A DNA stretch of 64,000 bases, from NCBI GenBank assembly GCA_016617785.1, contig JADILM010000001.1:3038001-3102000 (forward strand), in the 5' to 3' direction. Shown here piece by piece: positions 32,505 to 43,926 of this stretch (its first letter is position 1; every line of letters starts with the position of its first letter). The notes beneath the pieces are model-generated. The model made no database searches and had not been told where the DNA came from. It saw only the letters and a list, made by a program, of their open reading frames with translations. The translations under genes and the position numbers were made by a program. The stretch is from Sporobolomyces roseus. Lineage: Eukaryota; Basidiomycota; Microbotryomycetes; Sporidiobolales; Sporidiobolaceae.

Positions 32505-33407
32505 CTAGAGGTCGGAAAGGAGAGTGACGAGTTCTTCGTGATCTGCGAGTCGAGCTAGATCGAGAGGAGTGTTTCCATCTTCGTCCTGAGAGAACGAGCG
32601 CTTCAGATCAGCTCCGCCGTGACCGCAATCAAAGATCAGCGACGTACTGTAGCAGTTCCGTTTGCGCCATGATCGAGAAGTAATCTGACGATCTCGGTAT
32701 GACCTGCGTTTCTCAATCTCAGTCAGAAAAGGCTCGCTCAGGAAGAGGAGCAAGAAGGAGGGGCTCACCTCGATCAGTAGCGAGATGTAAAGCTGAGTAA
32801 CCATACGAGTCTCGTTGATCGATTTGACACGCTTTTCCTTCCTCGCTTGTGAGGAACGTTTCGAGTGCTGAATGGTCCCCTTCGAGTGAGAGCTCGTGAA
32901 GTTTCGACAAAGGCCTAAAGAGGGGAGGTGTCGTCAGTTTTCAGGTCGCGAGATTGAAGCAAGGGAAGGGAGGACTCACGCTTCATCGACGAAATCTGAC
33001 TGGATTTGACTAACGCTCACCGCTTGCTCCTTATTCTTCTCTGTTTGTTTCACCGGTTTTTGACTCTCCTCAGCACCAGCTTCTCTATAACCCAATCCGA
33101 CCGCCACTTGTACGTATTCCAATTTCGCAGTCTCTCGCTCATAATTTCGAGATTTCCCTAAATTATCCCAAGCATCCCATTTCGCTCTTGCAGAGAAATC
33201 CAACATTCCCGGTCGAGGTGTTGAAGGTCTTGGAGTAGTCGTTGCGATCTTGTAGAGAGAGTAGAGCTGAAGTGAGAAAGGGGGAGTTGAGTGAGAAGTT
33301 CAGGAAAGGGACAAGAGGAGGGGAACGCGTACTTTTAGCTTTGTAGGAGTTGAAGTGGATACATTAGCTGTAGCTATCCATTCTACTGCTTGATCGAATG
33401 AAGACAT
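32505..33407 (-). CDS. Acyl-CoA-binding protein with ankyrin repeats (ACBD6-like)
   Basis: N-terminal acyl-CoA-binding domain: SFDQAVEWIATAN, TPTKLKLYSLYKIATTT, PRPGMLDFSARAKWDAWDNL and RNYERETAKLEYV. The KLKLY-LYK and W-AW-L patterns are the conserved ACBP ligand positions. A Gln/Lys-rich linker then leads to ankyrin repeats: LHELSLEGDHSALETFL, DSYGYSALHLATDRG, HTEIVRLLLDHGANG and DEDGNTPLDLARLADHEELV. This is the architecture of animal ACBD6, which binds long-chain acyl-CoA and partners N-myristoyltransferase. Start MSSFDQAVEWIAT at 33407; ends LLSDL. Intron junctions TKLK-LYSLYK and TDRG-HTEIV fit. Only 63 bp separate it from the divergent DPM1 start. Confidence 0.85.
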
Positions 33408-33470
33408 GGTCCTAAAAAGTGAGAGAAAAGACGTGTTTAGATTCTCTCCCTTTTCTTGTTTGCCAACTTT
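33408..33470. promoter_or_regulatory. 63-bp divergent gap between ACBD6-like and DPM1
   Basis: The two start codons face away from each other with 63 bp between. Either a very compact bidirectional promoter exists, or promoters overlap the coding regions, or one annotated start is too far upstream (DPM1 has a second Met at 33524). Confidence 0.45.
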
Positions 33471-34732
33471 ATGAATCCACCAAGTCGTTCACCGGGATCA
33501 CCTAGTAAGAAGAGGAAGAACAAGATGTCGGGACCACTCGTTATGAAACAAGGTCGTTTACTCTCATCCCCTATCGCTCAACTCTCACTCCTCATCTCTT
33601 CATTCTTCATCTCTCTGATCCTGTTCCGCACTCCCTCGACCCTCTATTCTCCTACTCAATCGAGAATATACAATCCACCACCAAACCCACCAAGTCACGC
33701 AATCTCAAACACGATCGTAGTACCCGCTTACCATGAAAGAGCGAATGTTAGACCTCTAGTCGAAGCAGTGTTTGGCGCACTGAGGGAGAGGGATCAGACA
33801 GAGATCGTCATTGTAGATGATAACAGTCAGGATGGGACAGTCGACGAGGTACAAAAGTTGAACAAGGAGGGTTATCAAGTCGAATTATTAGTCAGGACGA
33901 ATGAGAATGGCTTGAGTTCGGCAGTGTTGAGAGGGTTCGAGGTCGCGAGAGGTCACAAATTGGTGGTAATGGATGCGGATTTACAAGTAAGTGCTCCCTT
34001 TGCCTATTACACGACGAGGTCACTGACAGTTTTCGATTTTTCGAGTTTCTTAGCATCCGGCATCAGCGATTCAACCCATGTTTGACGCCCTTTCCCCTTC
34101 GACCCCTCTCGCACTCGGTACAAGGTACGGTGAGGGAGTATCAATGTCTCAAGGTTGGCCTCTGCATCGACGGATCATTTCATGGGGAGCGAGAACTTTG
34201 GCGAGACCTTTGACGAGTGCGAGTGATCCAATGACTGGGTTTTTCGGCATAATGAAGGATCACGTACGCTTACTCTCTCTCTCTGTCTACCTCTCTGAAC
34301 CCAGCTGACGTCGTTGCGCTCGTTTAGCTACTATCCTGCAAACCGATCAATTCCTCAGGATTCAAAATCGCCCTCGAAGTTTTACTCAAAACTCCGAAAG
34401 TTCCCATTCGCGACATCCCTTACTCATTCGGTATTCGCACGATCGGATCCTCGAAGCTCTCGTCCAAAGTCATGCTCAAATACGTCGGACAATTGATCAC
34501 ACTCTACGTTTGGAGTTGGGGGATTTATTTCCATTTACTCGTCGCGTTTGGAGTGTGCTTGGGGGTCAACGTCGTTGATACGTTGTGGAGGGAGAGGAAG
34601 AGGTTCAAGACGAGGAGTATGGAGTATCCTTTAGGTGGTTATCACCCCGACGGTGGAAAAGCTCCTCTCGTGACGAGACAGGGTGGGTTGTTTGGAAGGA
34701 GTAAAGTCATCGAAACGAAACGGTTCCTGTAG
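33471..34732 (+). CDS. DPM1: Dolichol-phosphate mannosyltransferase (yeast-type DPM1)
   Basis: GT2 enzyme that transfers mannose from GDP-mannose to dolichol phosphate on the cytosolic ER face, feeding N-glycans, O-mannosylation and GPI anchors. Clear motifs: VVPAYHERANVRPLVEA, IVIVDDNSQDGTVDEV, VRTNENGLSSAVLRGFE, VVMDADLQHP (DxD), LALGTRYGEGVSMS, RTLARPLTSASDPMTGFFG and FKIALEVLLKTPKVP. C-terminal hydrophobic anchor around LITLYVWSWGIYFHLLVAFG, as in yeast Dpm1. Unusual is an N-terminal extension with a second hydrophobic segment (LSLLISSFFISLILF) before the catalytic domain. Start MNPPSRSPGSP at 33471; the alternative Met at 33524 keeps the hydrophobic segment. Three exons. Confidence 0.9.
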
Positions 34733-35125
34733 TCTACAGTACAGTACTAGGTTGTAAAAGATAGTTTGAAGCACTTTCAAGATCGAGCGAGCTGATACGA
34801 AAGAGAAGGTGCTCAGACTCGGTCCCCATCAATTGCGATCGTTATCGCTACCACTTCGCAAGCTTGATCGGTTTGGTTTCACACTCTCTCTCTCGCCTTC
34901 TCCTCATGGTCGGTTGTTATCCTCGCGGTGCACGTTTCCCAGTTTAGTTTTAATTTGGGAGACTCTATGCAAACTTCCTTTGGGGAAGCTGCGCGGGGAA
35001 GTGCCCACTCCTCTTTTTTGTCTTTATTCCCTTCCATAAATCTACCTCGCTATCTTTCACTCTTTACAACACTCTGGACACCTCACACTACGGCTAGAAT
35101 AGATTCAAGACTGGTCAACTAGAGG
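34733..35125. other. Intergenic, promoter of the GT69 gene
   Basis: About 390 bp between two tandem plus-strand genes. A CT-rich run lies around 34880. No gene is seen. Confidence 0.4.
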
Positions 35126-37090
35126 ATGTCACCCAACCGGGAATCTTCAGAGTCGAACTTTGCTCGTGGCAGCCTCGAACTTGAATGGGAAGATCAAGAC
35201 AACTCTCCTTTACTACCCATTAGTCACAAGAGGGAATGTTCAACTTCATCATCATCATCTTCAACAACGACCTCAGGTTCAGGATCAGAAGGATCAGTGA
35301 AAGGTTACAACGGGAGGAGAAGATTTCGTCGAGAACATCGCCTCAGTCAACTGTTCAAACTCGCAACTTGTTTCTTCTTGTCTTTGACGGCGTTGATGGG
35401 GTTGGGGGTGTGTGGATGGGCATTCAGTATCATGTACGCAAGACACAACGCGTATGCTCAGAGCGTTTTCAGTCCACCTCTCGAACCCCTTCCCAAACCT
35501 GTCGAACACCTCGTCCCTTCCTTCTCTCCAACTCCTCTACTCTCCAACGTCCAACATGAACTCGACCAACGACTCTTGTCCCTCACTTTACCCCCCTCGA
35601 CTCTACCCTGCGACCAACTCTCTTCCCCCTCTTTCGACGGAAACTCCTCTTTTTCCACGCGGTACTCTTCACTCCCACATTCCGGACCTTACCTCCTCGC
35701 TCTCAATCTCTACAATTCCCAAGAAGTCCTTCCAACCCTCTCGAAAACCCTCTTGACCGTCTCCGATTTCCTAGGTCGACAAAACGTTCACGTTTCAATC
35801 TTTGAGAATGGTTCGACCGACAACACGACTCTCGCTCTCGCCCACCTCGCTGCGGCATTGTCGACTTTAGGAATACAACACACGATAGTGAGCGATTCAA
35901 GACCGACTCCTTGGGCAATGGTGGATAGGATCGATCAATTGGCGGTGTATCGAAACGTCGCTTTGAAACCAGTGACGGAAGGATTACATGGCAGGGACTT
36001 CGAGGATGTTTTATTCGTCAACGATGTATTCGCTGGACCAGTCGATTTCTTGGAGTTATTGTGGCAGAGGAGGGAACAGGAGGCGGATGCAGCTTGCGCG
36101 TTAGATTGGAGGGGGACAAAGGGATTCTTGTCGAGGTGGGGAGCTGGAAGTGTCAAGATGTACGATAGTTGGGTGAGCTCATTCTTTCTCGAGCATCCTT
36201 GATCCTTCCTTCGAGATCTGACTGTGCTCTGTGATTCTCGTTTTCAGGTCACTCGTTCGATCAATGGCAATATGCTTCGAAACCGTCTGGATGTTTGGTC
36301 AGAGGGAAGGCATGGTGTAAAGGAGTTGTTCGATCAAAGTGGAGAAGAAGCTAGTCGGGAACGGTTGAAACGAGGGTTACCGATTCCAGTTTGTAAGTTT
36401 CCTCGTTCCTTCCGCACGATCTATTCTGTCTGACATCGCTGATGATATCCGCGCTCTATTAGACTCTTGTTGGAACGGTGTTCTCGCGATCAGTGCAGAA
36501 CCTTTCCGAACGACAGGAATCAACCCTCGAATCAAGGATCGAACAGGACCACTCAAGGAGTCCAGCTCTGAGATCGACAGCCTACAAAAGTCATCGAAGC
36601 CTACTGAGTTTAGGAGCGCGCTCACTTCGGTTGGAGAGTGTGGTGAGTTGGGCAATTCGATTGAGTCAGGATTTCCGGAATTGACTCGTTAGCTTTTCTC
36701 TCCTCACAGCTGCTTCCGAATGCAAGACACTCGCACGAGATTTCTGGCGTAGAGGTTACAATCGCTGGCTGGTTTGTCTTCACTTTCTCTCTCCCCAACG
36801 CGTCTGCGAAATTGACCCTTTCTAATTCGCATCTTCAGATTGTGCCCACCATTCACGTCACTTACGCTCAATCAATCTACTCGCATCCTCATCTCCTCGG
36901 CATCGTCGACCAAGCTCGAAAATTCCTCACTTCCTCAGAATCGACAGGATCCTCCCTGGTCTCCCACAAGATAGACTGGTCTCTACCTGACTGGAGTGCT
37001 CCTCAAACCGTCGTCTGCTGGCAGTGGGCTCGAGGATGGCATATCGACTTGCCAGGGTGGAGATCGAGTCGGGAGAAGGCTTGGAAATGA
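35126..37090 (+). CDS. GT69 alpha-1,3-mannosyltransferase (CAP59/CMT1 family)
   Basis: Type II membrane glycosyltransferase. Cytosolic Ser-rich N-tail (SSSSSSTTTSGSGSEG), one membrane segment (LATCFFLSLTALMGLGVCGW), a Pro-rich stem, then the catalytic domain: YLLALNLYNSQEVLPTLSKT, VHVSIFENGSTDNTTLALAH, SRPTPWAMVDRIDQLAVYRN, FEDVLFVNDVFAGPVDFLEL, ADAACALDWRGTKGFLSRWG, YDSW-VTRSINGN and YSCWNGVLAISAEPFR. The FVNDV, CALDW and RSINGN-type patterns match CAP59/CMT1. These transfer alpha-1,3-mannose in capsule or cell-wall/glycolipid synthesis in basidiomycetes. Ends SSREKAWK at 37088. Five exons. Whether the organism has a capsule cannot be told. DPM1 just upstream uses the same sugar, but no link is implied. 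Confidence 0.88.
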
Positions 37091-37667
37091 TCGCGTCTTC
37101 ACTACTTAACTCCGAGGGCCATGGGTTTTGGGTGGTCTGTTCTGCTCACTCACTTACTAGAACACTTGTTTCACAGATAGATCTAGCTATCACTTCTTTG
37201 TATTACTTTGGATACCCCCTTTCTTGCGAAGTTTGTCGTGCATCCCCAGCTCGCAAGTTTTTTTTGATACCCTTCCGGAGATTCCCCCTTCTCGATTTAC
37301 TTCCGTCTCCTCTGTAAAACTTCCTTGTAGAGCTTGAAGCCCTTGTATAGACATACTTGTAAAACTCCTCGTGATCCCACTTCAAGGAACGCTGTTGCGA
37401 AGATTCTATTTCTGTGGTTTAAAGGGGACCACAAGGTGATCGTCCTTCATGCGGGGTTGAGCTATACTTGATACCGCGAGGCAGTCGAGTCACGGATCCA
37501 ACCAGGATCCGGAAGGAAGTCGGTTGAAGCTGGCCTCGATCGCGAGACAGGTCAGTGAGAAAAACCCTTCATCAGCTCTCCAGAGTTCCTGATTCGAGAC
37601 AGCTGCGAAGCATGAACGTTCTCAAGTTGTTCTGGACCTTGCGCATCGATATCATTTGCTCGTAGAT
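37091..37667. other. Intergenic, no gene seen
   Basis: About 580 bp downstream of the GT69 gene. I looked for tRNA-like boxes and found none convincing. Confidence 0.4.
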
Positions 37668-38705
37668 TCACTCACTGCCTCAGGCGATGCAGGATCAGCG
37701 AGACTCACTCTCCGACTTTCCTCTCGAGCTCGTCACGGTTCTGTTTGCCCTTCTCGAGCTATAGTTAGAGTTAGTATTGCGTGATGCCGCCAATACTGTC
37801 GGAGTAACTATAGCCGTATGTGGGAGCCGGTATGCGTAGCTACGAGCATTACGGTCATGAAGAGTCGAACATGATTGCAAAGATGAAGTTGAGCTCACAA
37901 TATTGACGTCTTTCGATCTTGGAATCGACGGTCTCGCTGCGAGCCCGCTATGATTTGAGACGCGTCCGAGACTAACGGCGATCAACTTCCGGCAAGATAG
38001 ACGAGGGTCGGATGAGGAGGTTCGAAGAGAGCTACAAAGCTTTGATATTTGACAGAAACGGTGATCGTGACTTGCAGTCGCAGCTAGGTAATCGAGCGAT
38101 CCGAAAAGGCTACACAGCTTCGCTTTCTCGTTGTTGCCGTGGAGAGGGACAGACGCTCGAAGCGAGAAAACGGTGCAACCTGAGCCGAGCGTGATCCTGT
38201 CGATTCGCTCTACAATCCTAGTTAGCTCGACTTTATCTACACGATTAGAAGCGTGTCCTCGAGCGCCAGTTGCTCCCTCGACTCCCTTCTCTCCCCGAGT
38301 CCAGCTTATCGTCCATTCTTCAACGAGATCTGCTCGTTTCCTCTCAAACTGGCTCGACCGATTCCTGGCAGACAACGTATCCAGCTCGTTCGTATAGTCA
38401 AGAGATTGCCTCGGAACTGGTATCGTGCTGGCGACTTGGGCTGAGAGGCTAGAATGGAGAGTGTAGCAGAATCAAGTGAGAATGAAGACGATTCGCTTTC
38501 CTCCCGATAAGTAACCATTCCTGAAGGTCATCTTGTCCTTCAGACTATGATGAAAAAGCGAGAGGAAGAAGAGAAGAGAGTGCGTACCTGATGAAGGAGG
38601 AAGAGAAGAGGAAAGAGTTCGCAAAGTCGGAATCGATTCAGAATTGAATCTGTTTCTCGCTTGCAACTGCCATTCGGAGCACGCATCACTCTCTCGAGAG
38701 CTCAC
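37668..38705 (-). CDS. Probable small coiled-coil protein gene, exons unresolved
   Basis: Several minus-strand segments look coding. A last exon reads LEKGKQNRDELERKVG between a CTATAG acceptor and a GTGAGT donor, then DE and a stop at 37668. An exon near 38355 reads ELDTLSARNRSSQFERKRAD and LVEEW, and one near 38650 reads WQLQARNRFNSESIPTLRTL with a GTACGC donor. All are helical and charged, and a 226-codon frame spans 37695-38375. I could not join them with consistent phase, and no convincing ATG was found. A small coiled-coil protein (for example of a kinetochore or tethering complex) is possible, but the family is not recognised. Confidence 0.3.
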
Positions 38706-39273
38706 TCATCGCGGATGATTAACAGAGCTTATCAAATCGATCTGATGCATCCGAGGCGTTTTGTCGAGTCTCTGACGAGAAAAGATTGGTCGGTCGCACA
38801 AGATTCGACCTGTCGGGTTCGCACTCGCACAGAGGGCTGACATCAGTCGAGCATGATTGGAGACGAGCGAGTGCCGAGCTATAATCAGAAACCCAAATGC
38901 AGAAGAAACGAGTTGAGCTTTCTATAGCCGATTCGCGGTCGTCATTAGGTGCTGGAATTTACCGACGTACACAGTGCAGCAGAGTTACAGTGAGTACAGG
39001 CAAGTCCTCGTGTGAGTGCTAGATCCCCAAGCAAGGCAATTTCGCAAATAGCAGACCTCATGTGGGTCTCATCGAACTTTTCGCACCATCGACCAGGTCG
39101 TTTCGCGAGCACGCCGACGAGCCACACCTTCCACGAGCTTTAGCGATGAGCCAAAACCAGGTAGTCGATCGAGAAGGATGTGTCAACAGGGAAAAGATTG
39201 CAAGTGTGGAAAAACAGTAATAACGACAGCGAAATCTCTCTACAAACCCTACTCGACCAATTCAACCATGACT
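38706..39273. other. Intergenic, no gene seen
   Basis: About 570 bp that may include the 5' end of the unresolved coiled-coil gene and the 3' region of the kinase gene. Confidence 0.35.
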
Positions 39274-42200
39274 TCACTTCTTCCTGAGACGATCCATCAG
39301 GTTGACCTTACCGCCAGAGGGACCGCTCGCGGCTGGCGGACGATTGGCTAACTTTGTTTGCCAAGACGGTCCCGTACTTTGATTGATCTGTCGAGTACCT
39401 GATCCGTAATCGAGATTCGGCTGTGGAGGCGGAGCGCCAGGATAGTAGTTCTGTTGTTGAATGGTCGAAGGAGGTGGTCGATTCGCCGCGTAGCTGTTCT
39501 GAGGAGGTTGAGGGAAACCTGGAGGAGGTTGGTAGTTTCCGTTCATTCCTCCGTTCAACATCGAAGGAGCCATTCCCATTCCTCCCGAGACGAGTGAAGG
39601 GGCGAAATGTGAAGAAGGAGCAGGAGCGTAGGCGTTTGGAGGTGGAGGAATGTGAGGAGGAGGACCGTTGTAAGCAGCGGGAAAGTTGTAACCGGGAGGA
39701 GGTGGTGGAGGTGGAGCACCGGCGTATCCCATCGGCGGCATCGGCTGAGGACGAGGTTGAATCATGGGTTGTTGCTGTTGTTGAGGCATACCTTCCAAAT
39801 GCAGATTCTCCTTGAGTTTGCGTCGATCGTATTCGTGAGAAGAAACGAACTCTCGCATGCTGTGGGATTGAGATCTCGTCTGAGTCAGTGCGAGACGCGA
39901 GAAGGTTCAGAAGGAGCTTGAACTTACCGAGAAGGTTCAGCAGGGAAGGGTTCGACCCAGAACCATTCGTGATCGAGTGCTTCTGAAGCAGTGAGACGTC
40001 GTTTTGGATCGAGAACGAGAATCTTGTCGAGAAGATCAGCGAAAACCTCGGTATCATAGCTGCAGAAGTGCGAGCTTGTCAGGAAATCTCATTCCCTTTT
40101 CTCCAGATCCGAAAGTCGGGACTCACTGAACCGCATCAGCTTTCAGTGAGCGAGCTCCGGCTTTCCACTGTTGCTGGTGCTTGTCGATTCCCTCGACTCC
40201 CGGTAGCGAGCTCCAACCAGGCATCGATTCCTCAGTCGGCGGTCCGCATGCACTAATCGAATACGAGACCATCAGCGAGAGGCGAGGAACATATCGAAGC
40301 GAAGTGATACTCACGCAAAGATGAGTTGAGCTTGGTGAAGATCCGAGTTTCCAGGGAAGATAGGTGATCGCTTGAACATTTCGAGAAGGATGCAACTATT
40401 CCGACAAGCTCAGGTCAGTAACCGACAACAAGAAGCGTCAACAAGATGAAGAGAGACTGACCCAACTCCCCACATATCGACCGGGTAATGATACTTTCGC
40501 TCTCCGAGGAGGAGCTCAGGAGGTCGATACCAACGAGTGACGACGCAACTTGTGTAGTCCTGTTGAAACCGACGACGGGCGTCATCAATTATACTCGATA
40601 AGCGAAGAGCGAGGTAGAAGAGCTTACTCGTGGTATTTCGGGAGGTTCCATACTTCGAGCCAAACCGAAATCGGCAATCATGAGAACTCCCTTGTTATTG
40701 ATGAGCAGATTGGCAGCTTTCATATCTCGATGGAGGATACCATTCTGTACAGGAAGGGATTCCATCAGGAAGGGGATCATTGATAGAGAGGAGAAAGTGG
40801 GCTAACTCGATGCAAGTAAGCGGTTCCCTCGAGTAGTTGTTTCCCGTATTGTTTGATCTCGGGTACTTCGAGTTTGACAGAAGGGTTCTCGAGTAGTCCA
40901 GCTAGGTCGTGATCCATATAGGGGAACACCATGAAAGTTCGACCAACTTCGAGTTTCGCAGGATCACCTGTTTCGAGAGAGAGTGGACAGAGTTAGCCAG
41001 AAACAATAGCAAAGAAAGAGAGCGAAGCGGACCTGGATCTAGAGCCATATCGACGACTGGAACAACATTCGGATGATCGAGTTGCTTGAGAATCCGAATC
41101 TCACGAACCGACGTTATCGGTAGCTATAGAGGAGAAGGGCGTCAGCAAGATGAACAGTAGGAGTGTCAGATGAACGCGAGAGACTCACCCCATCGCCTTC
41201 ATTGTGAAAAATGATCTGCTTCAAAGCGACAACATCTCCTTTTCTCACTCTCAATCCTCTCTTCCAATTCTCGTTCTCTTCTTCCCTCTCCTTCTCGCTC
41301 ACTACCGCATTCTCCGGTCCTCTCACTCCCTTGTAAACGACTCCGAAAGTACCTTCTCCCAACTTTTGCTGCAAAGTGTAATCGCTGATGTGAGAAGCAC
41401 CGAAGAACTTGTGTTCATCCTCCTCCTTGACGACTTCTGTAGCTTCTATCGTCGACTCGGACGGATCTTCAGGAGCGTCGACCCATACATCGTTCAATCC
41501 ATACTTGCTTCGTACTCCTAGGAAAGGCTCTTCTTCGTCGACGGATGTTGCTGGTTCGGCTGGAGTGACTTGACCTAGTGAAGCGGGAGAATCTACTGAA
41601 GTGGGAGGATCGGTAGGTCGATTTCCGCGATGGTAAGGAGCAGGAGGAGGAGCTGGGTAAGAATCGGGTTTTGTTTCGATAGGAAGAGGAGGAGGTGCAG
41701 GTGGAGGTTCGACGTTGGATTCGAATCGAGAAGCGGCGCCGTAGGAAGGTCGTGAAGGCTCGACGTGAGATGGAGGACGAGGGGGAGGTCGATTTTGAGC
41801 GATAGGAGGTGCTGGTCGATCGAAAGGAAGTTTAGAAGGCTGAGGAGGACCGTTGTCGAGAGTAGACGGTCCCATTCGCGATCGGAACCCACCTTGAGGA
41901 GGTTGTTGCTGCTGTGAGAGATCGAAGGAAATTGGTGCGCGGCTCGAAGAAGGAAGAGGTACAAAAGTATCGGCGGGAGAGAGAGAATAAGGTTGTGCGC
42001 GAGATCGATGGGGAGGAGCGAGACTTTCTATAGCTTGAACAGGTTTGGCAGGTAGCGAGGGATTGAGACGATTGGTGACTCGAGGTGGAGAGAGCGAGGG
42101 TGTTCGTCGCCTTTGATAGTCTCCGTTACTTCGTTCTTCGATTCTCCTCTTGTCCCGAGTAGTTCGATCTTCCCCATGTCCTCGTCTCAGCCTCCCCTCC

Positions 42201-43663
42201 TTGATGTCTCGCTCTACTTGATCTCTCCTACGAGGCGACATGACCGATTTCCTGCTCAATTCCGGAGACCTCGAGTAACGCGCTTCATCTTCGTCTTCAC
42301 TCATCGGAGTTCTCGAAGGACTGCGTCGACTCCTCCTCGATTCGACGGAAGGGGACCGTTTCGCTTTCTTGTAAGGTGGAGGTTCGCTTCGATCCTGATC
42401 ACGACGAGGTGATCTTCGTTCGTCTACCTTCCTCCGTCGTGGTGGAGAGCGAGATCTCGAGCGTCTCCGTTGATGCTGATGATGCTTCGAATACCGGTCT
42501 TCATCCGGGTGTTGTGAGCGTCGAGGCGAGTACCGACGAGGAGATGGTTCTCTTCTTCCGCCATAATTTCCCTCGTCGTATCGCCTGTCTCCCTCGTACC
42601 TTCCTCCACCTCCACCTCTTCCTCCGCCTCCGTAACGGTCATCATACTCTCCTCGTGCATACCTATGATCATCTCTTCCATTGTCCTTAAAGAGCCCATC
42701 TCTACGTTGCGAAACCTCTCTATCCCTATTCCAATCCCCTCTAACCCCGCGATCCTCCCTCAGAGGAGCAACTTCAACACTTTGTCCATCATAAGGTAAC
42801 CCACCACTTGAGATATCGATTTGATCCATTCTCATAGCGGGAAGTACTCGTTCGGCTTTCGGAGGTGAGAACAAATCGGGGACGACGACTGTTTCTTGCT
42901 TGAGTAGTTTGGCGGCTTCGAGGTCGGCCGAGGAAATGACGGGGGAAGGAGTTGGTCGATTCGTAGAGTGTGAGCCTGATGCATCTCGCTTTTTCGAAGC
43001 TCTCTGGCGGAAACGAACAGGAGATGTAGAGTCTTTCGAAGGGGAAGGAAGTGGATGTAAAGCGACGTTTCCTCCTCCGTTCGAAGTGGACGATGATGCT
43101 GGTTCCATCTTGTCATCCTTGAAGCTAGGCTTCGGTGGTAATCCCGCTACTCCCAACCCAGATCCCGTTGATTCTCCTCCCCGCGAAACTCCCTCGCGTT
43201 CTTTCCCCTTACCTTTCCCACTCTCGCTCTCCTCCCCTTCCTCTCTCGATGCTTCTCGTTTAGCTCTCCCAGCTTCACCCAACACAGCGAACGGAGCCTT
43301 CGGGGAAGGTTTCGATTTGGCCAAATCGTTGAGAGATTTCTTGTTTGTAGCAGAAGAAGTGGCCGAAAGCTGTTTATTGATAGCCTTGCCAGCGAGTCCA
43401 AAGTTGATCTTGGCTCGTGTAGGAGCTGCAGGAGTTGCAGGAGTTGCAGTAGAGCTAGAGGTTGAAAGGGTTGGATTCGCTGATTTCCCTTCCTCCTTGT
43501 CACCTTTAGCCGCTCCAATCCCACTGATCTTGATACTAGTAGCTGAATTGGATGCTGCTCGAGGTACTGCTGTAGCTATTGAAGGTGGTGGAGGCGAGGT
43601 TGAACGAGGGTGTTCGATGACCTCTCCTTCTTCCTCTTCAAGGGAGACCGGCATACGAGCCAT
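39274..43663 (-). CDS. BUR1: Cyclin-dependent kinase BUR1/CDK9 (P-TEFb catalytic subunit)
   Basis: A long disordered N-terminus of about 750 residues rich in Ser/Arg/Pro ([14 protein letters not shown] and similar) precedes the kinase. Kinase motifs in order: [51 protein letters not shown] (C helix, PITAIRE in BUR1), [44 protein letters not shown] (T-loop) and MWGVGCILLEMF. The [20 protein letters not shown] string is typical of BUR1. The C-terminus is Pro/Gln/Gly-rich, ending [10 protein letters not shown]. It phosphorylates the RNA polymerase II CTD and Spt5 to promote elongation. About eight introns lie in the kinase part. A TATATATA at 43851 lies about 190 bp upstream of the start (43663). 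Confidence 0.9.
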
Positions 43664-43926
43664 GAATGTCGTAGCTCTGCCTATTCTACGAGCTAACGCC
43701 GAGCGCGATTCGGAATGGAGAAGGGTGAATGGAGTGAAGGGAAGGGAAGATTCTTCGCGAATTTCACTTGCACCAAGTCAAGAAATGGAAACGTAGTAGT
43801 TGCTTTGCAATTTGAGATCGTGTACGTAACGAGAAGAGAAGAGCACAGGGTATATATACAAAAGGAGGTACAGTCACAGACAGAACGAGGGGAAGGGCAT
43901 TTCTAAACTTCGTTTTCTCGGGTTCT

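Noticed and set aside
31648..32508. 286-codon open frame through four-TM copy C
   Set aside because: It reads through the intron after exon 4 in the same frame as the exon; the copy A gene structure and splice sites fit better than a read-through protein.
37091..37667. tRNA gene suspected from paired GGATCC stretches near 37494
   Set aside because: No A-box and B-box combination or cloverleaf could be found.
37695..38375. 226-codon minus-strand frame as a single gene
   Set aside because: It crosses clear donor and acceptor sites and its product does not resemble a protein domain; only parts may be exons.
43846..43862. TATATATA as promoter of TOA1
   Set aside because: It lies downstream of the TOA1 stop; it can only serve the kinase gene, if any.
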